Below are positions 29,747 through 39,350 of a stretch of 64,000 bases of DNA, piece after piece. How positions within the stretch are numbered: the stretch's first letter is position 1; each line of letters opens with the position of its first letter. Origin of the DNA: Dyella subtropica (GTDB lineage: Bacteria; Pseudomonadota; Gammaproteobacteria; Xanthomonadales; Rhodanobacteraceae); contig NZ_JAPDPD010000008.1 in assembly GCF_026283965.1 (NCBI RefSeq), positions 1-64,000 on the forward strand. The letters are read 5' to 3'. The notes under the pieces were generated by a model, which ran no database searches, was not told the origin of the DNA, and worked only from the letters and a program-made list of their open reading frames with translations. The position numbers were made by a program, and so were the translations under genes.

Positions 29747-31783
29747 TTACCAGATCTTCACCTGCTTCTCGCTTGAGCGAACCATCTTCGAGCCCGCCTT
29801 GCACTGGAAGGCATCAGCGAAGGCCGGCATGTTCGACGGCGCACCGATAGCGCGGAATTGCGCCGGGGCGTGAGGGTCGGTGTTGAGCAGGGTCAGCTGC
29901 GCTTCCGGCAGGACGTTGCCGCGCCACACGCGCGCCCAGTTGAGGAAGAAGCGCTGCTCCAGGGTGTAGCCATCGATCTTCTTGTTGGCTTCAGCCGGGT
30001 TCTTGGCCAGCGCCATTTGCAAAGCGTCGTAGGCTGCATTGAGGCCGCCAAGATCGCCGATGTTCTCGCCCATGGTCAGCTTGCCGTTGACGAATTTGCC
30101 AGGCAGCGCCTCGTAACCGTCGAACTGCGCGGCCAGCTTGGCGGTGCGTTCCTCGAAGGCCTTGCGATCGGCATCGGTCCACCAGTTGACGTTGTTGCCC
30201 TGAGCGTCGAACTTGCTGCCCTGGTCGTCGTAGCCGTGACCCATCTCATGGCCGATCACCGCGCCGATACCGCCGTAGTTGAGCGCGTCATCCACTTTGG
30301 CGTCGAAGAACGGAGGCTGCAGAATGGCGGCGGGGAACACGATCTCGTTCTTCTGCGAGTTGTAGTAAGCATTGACTGTCTGCGGCGTCATGCCCCACTC
30401 GCGGCGGTCCACCGGCTTGCCGATCTTGGCGACGCGATAGTCGTAGTTGAACTTGGCTGCCGCCATCACGTTGCCGAAGTAATCGCCTTGCTTCACCTGC
30501 AAGCCGCTCCAGTCGCGCCACTGATCGGGGTAGCCGATCTTGGGCGTGAAGCTGGCCCACTTCTCCAGCGCCTTCTGCTTGGTCGCGTCGCTCATCCATT
30601 CGAGCTTTTCGATACGCGACTTGTAGGCCGCGCGCAGGTTATCAACCAGCGCTTGGGCGCGAGTCTTGGAATCGGGCGAGAAGGTCTTGTCTACGTAGAG
30701 CTGGCCCAAGGCCATCCCCATGCTTTCGTTGACGGTGTCGAGCGTGCGCTTCCAGCGCGCCTTCATTTCCTTCTGGCCATTGAGCGTCTTGGCGTTGAAG
30801 TCGAAGTCTTCCTGCTGGAACGCCTTGGAGAGGTAGGGCGCGGCGCCTTCGATGGCGTGGAACCGCAGGTAGGCCTGCCAGTCGGCCGCCGGCACCTCGG
30901 CCAGCATCTTGTCGAACTCGGTGAAGAACTTGGGGTGCGACAGCGAGAAACCGTCCTTCACGTCGGCACCTTGCGCCTTGAAGAACGCGGTCCACTCGAA
31001 ATGTGGCGTGATCTTGTCGGCGTCGGCGATGCTCACGTAGTGGTAGCGGTTCTCTGGCTGGCGCAGTTCGGTGGGCACCAGCGAGGCACCGGCCAGGCGC
31101 GTTTCGAACGTCATGACCGCCTTGGCTTGGGTCTGGGCGTCAGCGGCGCTTACACCGGTGAGTTCGAGCGTGCGTGCGATGTGCGCGACGTAAGCCTCGC
31201 GGATATTCGCGAAGTCCGGCTTGCTGTAGTAATCCGCGGTGGGTAGACCCAAGCCGCTCTGGCCGGCGTAAGCGATCTGCTGGTTGGAATTCTTGAAATC
31301 GGCGTTGCCGTAGAAGCTGAACACCATGCCGTCGCCCTTGGCGTAGCTATCGGTGATATAGGCCACGACGTCCTTGCTGTTCTTCAGCGCGGCGATGCGC
31401 GCGAGCTGCGGCTTGATCGGATCGAAGCCGGCCTTTTCGATGGCCGCCTCGTCCATGCCGGAGGCGTACAGATAGCCGATCTTCTGCTCGATCGAGCCCG
31501 GCGTGCTCCCGCTGGCGTTCTTCGCCGCGCCCTCGACAATGTCGCGCTGCACGTTGAGGCTGTCCTCGCGCAGGACGTCGAAGGAGCCCCAGCGCGTACG
31601 GTCTGCGGGAATCGGATGGGCCGCGACCCACTTCGCATTCACGAAGCCGTTGAAGTCGGTGCAGGCGTCGATCTTCTTGTCGAGGTCCTTCACGTCGAAG
31701 TTGCCGGAGGGGCCGGCGATGGCGCCAGTGCAGAGGGCCAGGCCAACAGCCCAGGCCAACGGTTTCACGATGCGGTTCTTCAT
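29747..31783 (-). CDS. M13 family zinc metallopeptidase (PepO/neprilysin-like)
   Basis: The 678-aa secreted endopeptidase has a signal peptide (residues 1-23, WAVGLALCTGAIAGP). The family N-terminal domain starts NFDVKDLDKKIDACTDFNGFVNAKWV. The zinc motif HEMGH is at residues 512-516 in IGHEMGHGYDDQGSKFDAQGN. The third zinc ligand is in GENIGDLGGLNAAYDAL, and the C-terminus has SNMPAFADAFQCKAGSKMV. All catalytic features are intact. It likely degrades short peptides in the periplasm or outside the cell. It is monocistronic and convergent with the TPM gene. Confidence 0.93.
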   Translation of the reverse strand: MKNRIVKPLAWAVGLALCTGAIAGPSGNFDVKDLDKKIDACTDFNGFVNAKWVAAHPIPADRTRWGSFDVLREDSLNVQRDIVEGAAKNASGSTPGSIEQKIGYLYASGMDEAAIEKAGFDPIKPQLARIAALKNSKDVVAYITDSYAKGDGMVFSFYGNADFKNSNQQIAYAGQSGLGLPTADYYSKPDFANIREAYVAHIARTLELTGVSAADAQTQAKAVMTFETRLAGASLVPTELRQPENRYHYVSIADADKITPHFEWTAFFKAQGADVKDGFSLSHPKFFTEFDKMLAEVPAADWQAYLRFHAIEGAAPYLSKAFQQEDFDFNAKTLNGQKEMKARWKRTLDTVNESMGMALGQLYVDKTFSPDSKTRAQALVDNLRAAYKSRIEKLEWMSDATKQKALEKWASFTPKIGYPDQWRDWSGLQVKQGDYFGNVMAAAKFNYDYRVAKIGKPVDRREWGMTPQTVNAYYNSQKNEIVFPAAILQPPFFDAKVDDALNYGGIGAVIGHEMGHGYDDQGSKFDAQGNNVNWWTDADRKAFEERTAKLAAQFDGYEALPGKFVNGKLTMGENIGDLGGLNAAYDALQMALAKNPAEANKKIDGYTLEQRFFLNWARVWRGNVLPEAQLTLLNTDPHAPAQFRAIGAPSNMPAFADAFQCKAGSKMVRSSEKQVKIW

Positions 31784-32050
31784 GGAATCTCCCTAGGTAC
31801 GATGAGCTGGCGAGTGCGTTAAGGCGCAGTCTGCCAGCCGATCAGGCTAGGGAGGGGCGCCGGATGCCGGACAGTGTCGAAGGTCACTGTCCGGGTCGTC
31901 AGAGCCTAATCAGTATCTCCACAGCGTGCTTGGTCCTTGCGGACGCAGTCCGCCGCCCTTGCTTTGGGCTCTGGCTCTTCAGCTTTCCAGTCCGCTGTGC
32001 AGCGGTTTGTCTCTTGCGCTCAACTCAACGCGTGCATGAGCATGCTTCTG
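31784..32050. other. Intergenic region upstream of the M13 peptidase
   Basis: The stretch should contain the peptidase promoter on the minus strand. GGACAGTGTC-GAAG-GTCACTGTCC near 31869-31893 is a palindrome-like element. No protein-coding frame with a ribosome site or recognisable features was found. Confidence 0.4.
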
Positions 32051-32175
32051 CTCCCTCTTCCCCGCTCACCGATTTGTGTGCGGGGGAGAGGGGTGGGGGG
32101 CTCGCGATAACCTCTCACTGTCGTCTCCCCGGCGTAGGCCGGGGTCCAGTGGCGTTGTCGCTCGATGTTCGCGTT
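32051..32175. repeat. Dispersed intergenic repeat, copy B
   Basis: This is the counterpart of 18931-19045: a CTCCCTCTTCCCC...GGGGGAGAGGGG hairpin, CTCGCGATAACC, hairpin CCCCGGC-GTAG-GCCGGGG, then TCCAGTGGCGTTG and CGCTCG. The paired substitution in the hairpin relative to copy A keeps base pairing. Confidence 0.8.
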
Positions 32176-32232
32176 GTCGCGAACACAGAACACATCTCCA
32201 TATAGGCCGGCGTAGAGATTTTGAACCGGCTC

Positions 32233-33591
32233 TTAGGCCGGGCCCGGAAAGCGCAGTTCGACCTGCAGACCGGGCTGCGCGTCGCCCAGAGTCAGCTGGA
32301 TATCATGCAGATCGGCAACGGCGGCGACGAGGGCGAGGCCGAGGCCGCAGCCCGGCGTGCTGCGGCTGCTGTCCAGTCGCACAAAGCGACGCAGCACTTT
32401 CTCGCGGGCTTCGGTCGGAATGCCCGGGCCGGTGTCGACAACGCGCCCGATCAGATGTCCATGGGCTGCTTGCAGTGCAAGCCGAATGTGCGTACCCGGT
32501 GGCGTGTGATGCAGGGCGTTCTCCACCAGGTTGGCGAGCATCTGGGTGAGCAGGGCGCGGTCGCCGCGCAGTCGTGATCCTGTCGCGATCTGCGCCTGCA
32601 ACTGCTGGCCGCGATCTTCCGCGACGGGGCGATAGGTTTCGGCGATGACGTCAAACACCGAGGAAAGATCGAGTTCCTCGAAGCCGGCCAGGCGCTGGCG
32701 CGACTCCACACTGGCGATGCGCAACAGCGCGCTGAACGTGGCCAGCAACGCGTCCATGTCGACCAGCGATTGCTCGACGCTATCGCGCAGGGCTGGAATT
32801 TCGATATCGGGTTCGAGGCTGGCTTCCAGGCGCTGGCGTACGCGCGTCAAGGGCGTACGCAAATCATGGGCGACGTCCTGCGATACCTGCCGCATGCCAT
32901 CCATCAAGGTGCGCATGCGCGTGAGCATGCGATTGAGGCGTGTGGCCAGGCGGTCAAACTCGTCACCGCGACCGGAGCCGGCGATCACGATTTCCCGCTT
33001 TCCCTCCAGGGCGTGCTCGGCCAGTTCGCCCAGGGCGTCGATGCGGCGCAGATAGATCCAGCTGCCTAGGCCGCCGATCAATAGCACCAATACAACAGCG
33101 GCCAGACCCACACGAAGAAACCGTTGGCTCAATATCTCGCCCAGTTCGACCACGTTGCGGTTGTCGCTGCCGGCAACCAACCATCGACCATCGGCCAATC
33201 GTGTCGCATAGAGGTGCACGTGATCGGCGTCGCCCTTGTCTTTGCCCAGGGCGCCTTGTAACGGTACTTCGTGCCAGCCGGGCGTGCGCGGCCGGTAGCT
33301 GAGGTTGCCGGCGATGCGCCGGCCATCGGCATCGGCGAGCAGGTAGTAGTCGGGGCCCACCGGCATCACCGCCACGCGCTGCCGTATCTGCACGCTGACC
33401 GTGCCGTCGGCCGCCGCCTGCAGCAGGCTGGCCATGTCGGTCTGCACTTTGTCATGCAGTTGCGCTTCGGCGTAGGTGTTGACGCTCCACCAGACAATGC
33501 CGAGCAAGGCAGTCACGACGGCGGCGAACAGCAGGGCCTGCAGCAAGGCCATGCGGAAGGCTGCTGTGCGAAACAGGCTAAACGATGGCAC
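32233..33591 (-). CDS. Sensor histidine kinase (HAMP, HisKA, HATPase)
   Basis: The 452-aa membrane sensor partners with the response regulator upstream. Two transmembrane helices (ALLQALLFAAVVTALLGIVWW and VGLAAVVLVLLIGGLGSWIYL) flank a periplasmic sensor region of about 120 residues. A HAMP segment, the phosphoacceptor motif QDVAHDLRTPLTRVRQRLE and an ATPase domain (N box LVENALHHTPPG, G1 VVDTGPGIP, G2 GCGLGLALV) follow. GTG 33591 overlaps the regulator stop by 14 bp and gives the usual short N-terminus. The signal sensed is unknown; the divergent TonB receptor is a likely target. Confidence 0.88.
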   Translation of the reverse strand: MPSFSLFRTAAFRMALLQALLFAAVVTALLGIVWWSVNTYAEAQLHDKVQTDMASLLQAAADGTVSVQIRQRVAVMPVGPDYYLLADADGRRIAGNLSYRPRTPGWHEVPLQGALGKDKGDADHVHLYATRLADGRWLVAGSDNRNVVELGEILSQRFLRVGLAAVVLVLLIGGLGSWIYLRRIDALGELAEHALEGKREIVIAGSGRGDEFDRLATRLNRMLTRMRTLMDGMRQVSQDVAHDLRTPLTRVRQRLEASLEPDIEIPALRDSVEQSLVDMDALLATFSALLRIASVESRQRLAGFEELDLSSVFDVIAETYRPVAEDRGQQLQAQIATGSRLRGDRALLTQMLANLVENALHHTPPGTHIRLALQAAHGHLIGRVVDTGPGIPTEAREKVLRRFVRLDSSRSTPGCGLGLALVAAVADLHDIQLTLGDAQPGLQVELRFPGPA

Positions 33592-34255
33592 GCAGGCAAT
33601 ACCCGAAGCCGCGGATGGTATGCAGCAAGTCATTGTCGAAGCCGCGATCGATCTTGGCACGCAGACGGCTGATGTGGGTTTCGACCACGCTGGTCTGCGG
33701 GTCGAAATGGAACTCCCAGACGTGTTCCAGCAGCATGGCCCGCGTCACTACGCGGTCGACATGCGTCATCAGATAGTCGAGCAGGCGGAATTCGCGCGGC
33801 TGCAGCTCGATAAGTTGACCGCCGCGTTGCACTTCGCGGCTGATGCGGTCCAGTTCGAGATCGGCGACGCGCAATCGGGTGATGGTTTCCGCCATGCGCG
33901 GCCGGCGCGACAGGGCCGACAGGCGTGCGCGCAATTCCGTCATCGCAAAAGGTTTCGCCAGGTAGTCATCGGCACCGGCTTCCAGCCCCTCGACACGCGC
34001 ATCGACCTCTCCCAGTGCGGAGACCATCAACACGGGCATCTCGCAACCAGCGAAGCGCAGCTTGCGCACCATGGTGATGCCGTCGGTATGCGGCAGCATG
34101 CGGTCGACGATGAGCAGGTCGTAGTGCCCGCCGGTGGCTCGAGTGAAACCTTCATCGCCGTCCGACACGCTGTCGACCTGGGTCATGTCGGGTCGCAGGC
34201 CAGCGGCGATCAGCGCCGCCGTCGCGTGGTCGTCTTCGACGATCAGGACTCTCAT
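33578..34255 (-). CDS. OmpR-family response regulator
   Basis: The 225-aa cytosolic transcription factor has a receiver domain with acidic pocket ED (residues 7-9), phospho-acceptor D51 (LLIVDRMLPHTDG) and K in YLAKPFAM. A C-terminal winged helix (IELQPREFRLLDYLMTHVDRVVTRAMLLEHVWEFHFDPQTSVVETHISRLR) is typical of CusR/CopR-like regulators. ATG 34255 (MRVLIVEDD) is the domain start; the frame extends upstream without homology. It is cotranscribed with the kinase and divergent from the TonB receptor at 34459, with about 200 bp between. Confidence 0.9.
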   Translation of the reverse strand: MRVLIVEDDHATAALIAAGLRPDMTQVDSVSDGDEGFTRATGGHYDLLIVDRMLPHTDGITMVRKLRFAGCEMPVLMVSALGEVDARVEGLEAGADDYLAKPFAMTELRARLSALSRRPRMAETITRLRVADLELDRISREVQRGGQLIELQPREFRLLDYLMTHVDRVVTRAMLLEHVWEFHFDPQTSVVETHISRLRAKIDRGFDNDLLHTIRGFGYCLRAIV

Positions 34256-34458
34256 TGGGATGTTCCGGTTCGCATGGATGAATGAAATAGCTTGCTCGTT
34301 CACATCGTCCATGAGTCGCGCGAGTTCCTTACGGATCGGTAAGCCGTTCGAATGAAAGTGGTCATACCACCCCTCTAGTTTCGGTTGGATGACAGCGCGT
34401 GCCGATCGTCGATCGGGCGCCGCTATCGCAGGCCATCCATCATCGTAAGGAATTACTC

Positions 34459-37293
34459 ATGGCTCGAAAGCATGCGGGCGGTTTAGTGGTGGGGTTTGTC
34501 GCGTTGACGGGTGCGACCCTGGTTCATGCGGCGCAGCCCGCGACATTGAAGGGCGAGGTTGAGAACAATCATCAGCCGGTCTCCGGTGCACGGGTCGAAT
34601 TGCGCGAGCTGGGCAAGAGCGTCACCACCGGCAGCGATGGCGAATTTGCGTTCGAGGGTGTGGACGCCGGCAGTTACACCTTGGTCACGAGCGCATCCAA
34701 TCAGGCGCCGGTGGAGCGCCGCGTGGTGTTGCATGAGGGCCAGGCGATCGAGCAGGACGTGGATCTGGGCGGCGGCAGCAGCAACACCAAGACCTTGCAG
34801 GGTCTCAAGGTGACCGCGCAGACCACGCCGCTGGAAATGGCGCGCAGCATCCAGCAGGACGCGCCCAACCTGGTCAATGTGCAGCCGGCTACCGAGATTC
34901 GTAAATTGCCCGATGTGAATGCCGGTGAGGCCGTGCGCCGCATCCCCGGCATTTCGCTGGAGAGCGACACCGGCGAGGGCCGGTTCGTGAACATCCGCGG
35001 CCTCGACGCGGACCTGAACGGCGCGACGTTCGGTGGCGTGCGTCTGCCGCCGACCAATGTGGCGTCGCCGCTGGGTGGCGGCCGTGCGGTGGCGTTCGAC
35101 TCGATCCCCACGGGGTTGATCGGCGCGATCACGGTGACCAAGACCAATACGCCGGATCAGGATGCTGAAGCGCTTGGCGGCACCATCGAGATCACGCCCA
35201 AGCAGGTGCCGCCCGGCAAGGACAAGTTCCTCGAGGTCGAGCTGGGCACCGGCTATGAAAGCCAGCGCAGCACGCCGATCAAGGACTACCAGCTGAGCGG
35301 CGGTGGCCGCTTCGGGCCGGACGGTGTCTTCAGCTTCATTGGCACCGTGGCCTATTACGAAGACAAGCGTGGCGTCGACGATATCGAAGGCTCCTATGCC
35401 GACGACCAGGCCAACGGCACGCCCGATAAGGTGATGAACGACTTCGAGCAGCGCTACTACCGCTACCATCGCCGCCGCCTCGGCTATGGCGGTGAGCTGA
35501 ACTACCAGCCCGACAACGACAACCGCTGGTACGTGCGTTATTTCGATGCCGGTTATACCGAGTCGGTGAATCGCCAGCGCCTGACCTACAACATGTTCGG
35601 CGGCGGCACGGGATCGGTGACGGTCGACCCCTCCAACCCGCACGGCTTCATCGACCCCAACGTCGCCTTCGACAAGACCCTGCGCGACGAAAAGGAAACC
35701 ATCGATACGCGCGTGGTCACGTTCGGCGGCGAGAACCATTTCCAGAGCGTCAAGATCGATTATCTGCTGGCGGCGACCTACGGCTCGTACAACAAGCCGT
35801 TCGACTACAACAGCACGTTCTCCAACCCTAATGCGGTGACGGTCGCCTACGACAACATCAGCGATCCGCGCTACCCGCGCTTCCGCTATCTCAATGCCAA
35901 TCCGCTCGATCCGTCGGGCTATACGTTCGGCAATTTCCAGAACAGCACGGAGCACGATCACGATCAGGAGTACACGGGCGCGTTCAATGTCACGTTGCCG
36001 ACCAGTTATTTCGAGGGAAGCGACGAGAACATCAAGTTTGGCGTGAGTGCGCGTAAGCGCGCCCGTCATGGCGAGATCACGCGCTTCGGCAGCACTCCGC
36101 CGGCCTTGCCGTTGAGCCAGTTCATCGGCGGGCAGCCGATCACGTACTACAAGGACCATTACCAGAACGGCTACAACATCAACGCTGACGCGCTGCGCAA
36201 CCTGTTCGTGACCCATCCTGAGCTGTTCCCGGAGAAAGATCCTCTGGCCGATGCGCAAAGCGAGGCGCAGGGTGCGTCGAACGGTAAGGAAAATGTCTAC
36301 GCGATCTATGGCCAGTATCAGTTCAAGCCGATCGACAAGCTGGGTGTGCTGGCTGGCGTGCGCTGGGAGCGGACCACGGCCACGTACGGTGGCAACCAGG
36401 TGCTGGTCGATCCGGTCACGGGTGCGTTCGGCGGCGCCGTGCCGACGTCAACGACGCACAGCTACAACAACTTCTTCCCGACCGTGCAGTTGCGCTACGA
36501 ATTGAGCGAGGGCCTGGTCGCCCGTGCGGTCTATTCCAAGACCATTGCGCGACCAGGCTTCAACCAGGTCACGGCGTCGATGTTGATCGATCCGGCCGCG
36601 GACAACGTGACCCAAGGCAATCCGAACCTCAAGGCGACGACCAGCAACAACTTCGACCTGTCCATGGAGTACTACCTGGACAACGGCGGCATCGCCTCGG
36701 TGGGTGTGTTCGACAAGGAGTTGAGCAACTACATCATCAACAAAGAGACGAGCGCGACCTTCCCGAACAACGGCTTGTTCGCCGGCTTCACTGGTGCGGC
36801 GAAGGTGTTCACGTTTGCCAATCTCAACAGCGCGCATGCACGTGGCCTCGAACTGAACTACCAGCAGAAGTTCGCGATGTTGCCGGGCTGGCTGGCCGGC
36901 TTCGGTATGGCGGCGAACTACACCTATGTCGATTCGAGCGGAGAGATCCGCTCCGGCGAACATCTGCAGCTGCCGTCCACCTCGCGCAACACCGGCAATC
37001 TGGCATTTTTCTACGACCTGGGCGGTTTGAACGTCAATCTCGGCGCGTACTACGTCAGCAAGAACATCTTCGGCGTCGGCAATTCGGCGGCAACGGACAT
37101 CTGGTCGGAGGCGCGGTTCTCGCTGGATCTCGGCGCGAGCTATGCGATCGACGAGCAGTGGTCGGTATTCGTCAATGCCAAGAATCTCACCGACACGCGC
37201 CTGAAGTTCACCGAGGGCCCGTCCAACAACCGCCCGATCCAGCGCGAGTTCTACGGACAGACCTATACCGCCGGCGTCCGCCTGAAGCTCTGA
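34459..37293 (+). CDS. TonB-dependent receptor with CarboxypepD regulatory-like domain
   Basis: The 944-aa outer membrane receptor has a signal peptide (ending ATLVHAAQP) and a beta-sandwich domain (ATLKGEVENNHQPVSGARVELRELGKSVTTGSDGEFAFEGVDAGSYTL). A plug (EIRKLPDVNAGEAVRRIPGISLESDTGEGRFVNIRGLD) and a barrel follow, ending with GQTYTAGVRLKL. AAGGA lies 7 bp before ATG 34459. The receptor is followed 28 bp later by a beta-propeller protein and is divergent from a two-component system, a regulated uptake module of unknown substrate. The NIRGLDADLNGATFGG style plug is common in Xanthomonadales receptors for sugars, peptides or siderophores. Confidence 0.87.
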   Translation: MARKHAGGLVVGFVALTGATLVHAAQPATLKGEVENNHQPVSGARVELRELGKSVTTGSDGEFAFEGVDAGSYTLVTSASNQAPVERRVVLHEGQAIEQDVDLGGGSSNTKTLQGLKVTAQTTPLEMARSIQQDAPNLVNVQPATEIRKLPDVNAGEAVRRIPGISLESDTGEGRFVNIRGLDADLNGATFGGVRLPPTNVASPLGGGRAVAFDSIPTGLIGAITVTKTNTPDQDAEALGGTIEITPKQVPPGKDKFLEVELGTGYESQRSTPIKDYQLSGGGRFGPDGVFSFIGTVAYYEDKRGVDDIEGSYADDQANGTPDKVMNDFEQRYYRYHRRRLGYGGELNYQPDNDNRWYVRYFDAGYTESVNRQRLTYNMFGGGTGSVTVDPSNPHGFIDPNVAFDKTLRDEKETIDTRVVTFGGENHFQSVKIDYLLAATYGSYNKPFDYNSTFSNPNAVTVAYDNISDPRYPRFRYLNANPLDPSGYTFGNFQNSTEHDHDQEYTGAFNVTLPTSYFEGSDENIKFGVSARKRARHGEITRFGSTPPALPLSQFIGGQPITYYKDHYQNGYNINADALRNLFVTHPELFPEKDPLADAQSEAQGASNGKENVYAIYGQYQFKPIDKLGVLAGVRWERTTATYGGNQVLVDPVTGAFGGAVPTSTTHSYNNFFPTVQLRYELSEGLVARAVYSKTIARPGFNQVTASMLIDPAADNVTQGNPNLKATTSNNFDLSMEYYLDNGGIASVGVFDKELSNYIINKETSATFPNNGLFAGFTGAAKVFTFANLNSAHARGLELNYQQKFAMLPGWLAGFGMAANYTYVDSSGEIRSGEHLQLPSTSRNTGNLAFFYDLGGLNVNLGAYYVSKNIFGVGNSAATDIWSEARFSLDLGASYAIDEQWSVFVNAKNLTDTRLKFTEGPSNNRPIQREFYGQTYTAGVRLKL

Positions 37294-37321
37294 CCTCCAC
37301 ACGACACGTACAAGGACTCCC

Positions 37322-38323
37322 ATGAAATCGTTGACTATGGCCCTGTTGCTGACCGGGGCACTGGCCGCACCCGCACTCTCCGCCGCCGACGCAGGCGTGC
37401 CTTATGCCGTCGCCCAGCACTATGCGCTGGGTGGCGCAGGCGGTTGGGACTATCTCAGCCTGGACGCTTCGTCCCATCGCCTGTTCATCGCTCGCGACGA
37501 TCGCGTCATGGTGGTCGACGCGGGCACCGGCAAGTTGCTGGGAGAGATTCCCGGCATGCAGCATGCGCACGGCATCGCGCTGCAGCCGGCAACGCATCAG
37601 GCCTTTGTGAGCAACGGGCACGGCGACAATGTCAGCGTGGTGGACACGGAGACCTTGAAAGTCACCGGCCACATCGCGCTTACCGGCAAGGACCCGGATG
37701 CGATCGTGTTCGACGACGCTTCCGGTCATCTGCTCACCATGAACGGGCACAGCAGCAACATCAGCGTGATCGATGCCAAGGCCGGCAAGGAGTTGGCGAC
37801 CATCACCGTGCCGGGGCGCCCGGAGTTCGCGGTGAGCGATGGCAAAGGGCAGCTGTTCCTCAACCTGGAAGACAAGCATCAGCTGGCGCGGGTGGACCTC
37901 ACCACGCGCAAGGTGCTGAACGTGTGGCCGTTGGCGCCTTGCGAGGGGCCGACCGGGCTGGCCTTGGATACGGCGAACCATCGTCTGTTCTCGGTTTGCG
38001 ATAACGGCTGGATGATCGTGACCGATGCCAGCGATGGTCATCAGGTCGCCAAGCTGCCGATTGGCAAGGGTCCCGATGCCGTGGCGTTCGATGCGCAGCG
38101 CCATGTGGTGCTCAGCTCCAACGGCGATGACGGCACGCTCAGCGTGATCGCACAGGACAGCGCCGATCACTATCGCGTGCTGGGCCATGTGAAGACCCAG
38201 CCGAGCGCGCGTACGCTGGCGCTCGATCCGCAGAACCACACGGTCTACCTCGCCGCGGCCAGCTCCGCTGTCAAGGGCAAGCCGGTGGACGGCTTTGGCG
38301 TGCTGGTGGTTGCGCCGCACTAA
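37322..38323 (+). CDS. Secreted YncE-like beta-propeller protein
   Basis: The 333-aa periplasmic protein has a signal peptide (MKSLTMALLLTGALAAPALSAAD) followed by about seven repeats of the YVTN/NHL-type beta-propeller (RLFIARDDRVMVVDAGTGKLLGEI, QAFVSNGHGDNVSVVDTETLKVTGHI, HLLTMNGHSSNISVIDAKAGKELATI, and later blades). AAGGACTCCC precedes the ATG. It follows the TonB receptor by 28 bp, so it is probably cotranscribed and may bind substrate or substrate-carrier near the outer membrane, as proposed for YncE next to YncD. No catalytic residues are evident. Confidence 0.82.
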   Translation: MKSLTMALLLTGALAAPALSAADAGVPYAVAQHYALGGAGGWDYLSLDASSHRLFIARDDRVMVVDAGTGKLLGEIPGMQHAHGIALQPATHQAFVSNGHGDNVSVVDTETLKVTGHIALTGKDPDAIVFDDASGHLLTMNGHSSNISVIDAKAGKELATITVPGRPEFAVSDGKGQLFLNLEDKHQLARVDLTTRKVLNVWPLAPCEGPTGLALDTANHRLFSVCDNGWMIVTDASDGHQVAKLPIGKGPDAVAFDAQRHVVLSSNGDDGTLSVIAQDSADHYRVLGHVKTQPSARTLALDPQNHTVYLAAASSAVKGKPVDGFGVLVVAPH

Positions 38324-38400
38324 GTACGGTGTATGCATGCTGGCGCACCGATGGGGGCGCCAGCATGGCCCGAGGCAGGGCCAGGCATTATGATTTGCTC

Positions 38401-38949
38401 ATGTCCGAACTCACTTCTACCCTCTTTCGTGCGGCCGAGGCCGCCGACGTCGCCGCCATCGTCACCCTGGTTGAATCCGCCTATCGTGGGGATTCCGGGC
38501 GCCGCGGCTGGACCACCGAATCCGACCTGCTGGATGGCCAGCGCACCGACGCCGCAGGCGTGTCGGCAATACTCGGCCAGCCCGGCAGCGTGGTGCTGCT
38601 GGCAGAGCGCGATGGCGTTCTGCTGGCTTGCTGCCACGTCGAGCAACAGGGCGAGGCCGGCTACTTCGGCATGTTCGCGGTGAACCCCGATTTGCAGAAC
38701 GGCGGTATCGGAAAGGCCTTGCTGGCGGAGGCCGAGCGCTATGTGCGCGAGCAATGGCATAGCCTGGCCATGCGCATGACGGTGATCGAGCAGCGCGCCG
38801 AACTGATCGCCTGGTACGAGCGACGCGGTTACCAGCGCACCGGCGAATTTCGCCCATTTCCCTACGGCGACGAGCGTTGCGGTATTCCGCGCCGCGATGA
38901 CCTGCGCTTCGAGTGCATGGTGAAGTCTCTGGTCGGGGCACCAGCGTGA
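38401..38949 (+). CDS. GNAT family N-acetyltransferase
   Basis: The 182-aa predicted acetyltransferase has the full GNAT core: FRAAEAADVAAIVTLVESAYRG at the N-terminus, GYFGMFAVNPDLQNGGIGKALLAEAE with the acetyl-CoA pyrophosphate loop QNGGIG, and a C-terminal IAWYERRGYQRTGEFRPFPY. Substrate is unknown. ATG 38401 is used; upstream in-frame starts at 38329 lack homology. It overlaps the Rieske protein gene by a 4-bp GTGA junction and may be coupled to it. Confidence 0.85.
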   Translation: MSELTSTLFRAAEAADVAAIVTLVESAYRGDSGRRGWTTESDLLDGQRTDAAGVSAILGQPGSVVLLAERDGVLLACCHVEQQGEAGYFGMFAVNPDLQNGGIGKALLAEAERYVREQWHSLAMRMTVIEQRAELIAWYERRGYQRTGEFRPFPYGDERCGIPRRDDLRFECMVKSLVGAPA

Positions 38950-39272
38950 GCGAAGATCTGAAGGACTGGATCTTCGTAGGTACACGTAGTGAACTTTTGC
39001 CGGGCGAGTTCAAAGTGGTCTACGACGGCGATACGCCGATCGTGGTCTACAACATCGACGGCGATCTCTATGCGGTCGAGGATCTGTGCACCCACGACGG
39101 CGGCGATCTCGCCGGTGGTGAAGTGCACGGCTTCGAAGTGGAATGTCCGCGCCACGGTGCGCGCTTCGACTTGCGTACTGGCGAGGTCACCTGTCCGCCG
39201 GCCTACGAGCCCATCGCCCGTTTCCCGGTGCGCGAAGCGCACGGTGGCATCTGGACGCGCGACGATCGCTGA
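38946..39272 (+). CDS. Rieske-type 2Fe-2S ferredoxin
   Basis: The 108-aa soluble electron carrier has the two Rieske ligand pairs C48-T-H50 (LCTHDGGDL) and C67-P-R-H70 (CPRHGARFDLRTGEV). This fold belongs to non-heme iron oxygenase ferredoxin components; no oxygenase gene is near, so its partner is unknown. GTG 38946 overlaps the previous stop and begins MSEDLKDWIFVG. Its location after a GNAT gene may reflect simple translational coupling. A hairpin repeat follows downstream. Confidence 0.88.
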   Translation: MSEDLKDWIFVGTRSELLPGEFKVVYDGDTPIVVYNIDGDLYAVEDLCTHDGGDLAGGEVHGFEVECPRHGARFDLRTGEVTCPPAYEPIARFPVREAHGGIWTRDDR

Positions 39273-39297
39273 AGCAAGAGCTTGTTCAACCGCCGTG

Positions 39298-39347
39298 CAA
39301 ACCGGCAGTCCTGCCGGTTTGTCGCGCACAGGGTGCGCTCCTACAAA
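39298..39347. repeat. Hairpin plus REP-like repeat, likely also a terminator
   Basis: CAAACCGGCAG-TC-CTGCCGGTTTG forms a perfect 11-bp stem (39298-39321). It is followed by CGCGCACAGGGTGCGCTCCTACA, which matches the element at the left end of the window except at paired positions in its small stem. It lies between the convergent Rieske and MipA-like genes. Confidence 0.75.
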
Positions 39348-39350
39348 CGC

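Noticed and set aside
34483-36258. A 591-codon open frame on the minus strand
   Set aside because: It is the antisense of the TonB-dependent receptor and has no independent features or ribosome site.
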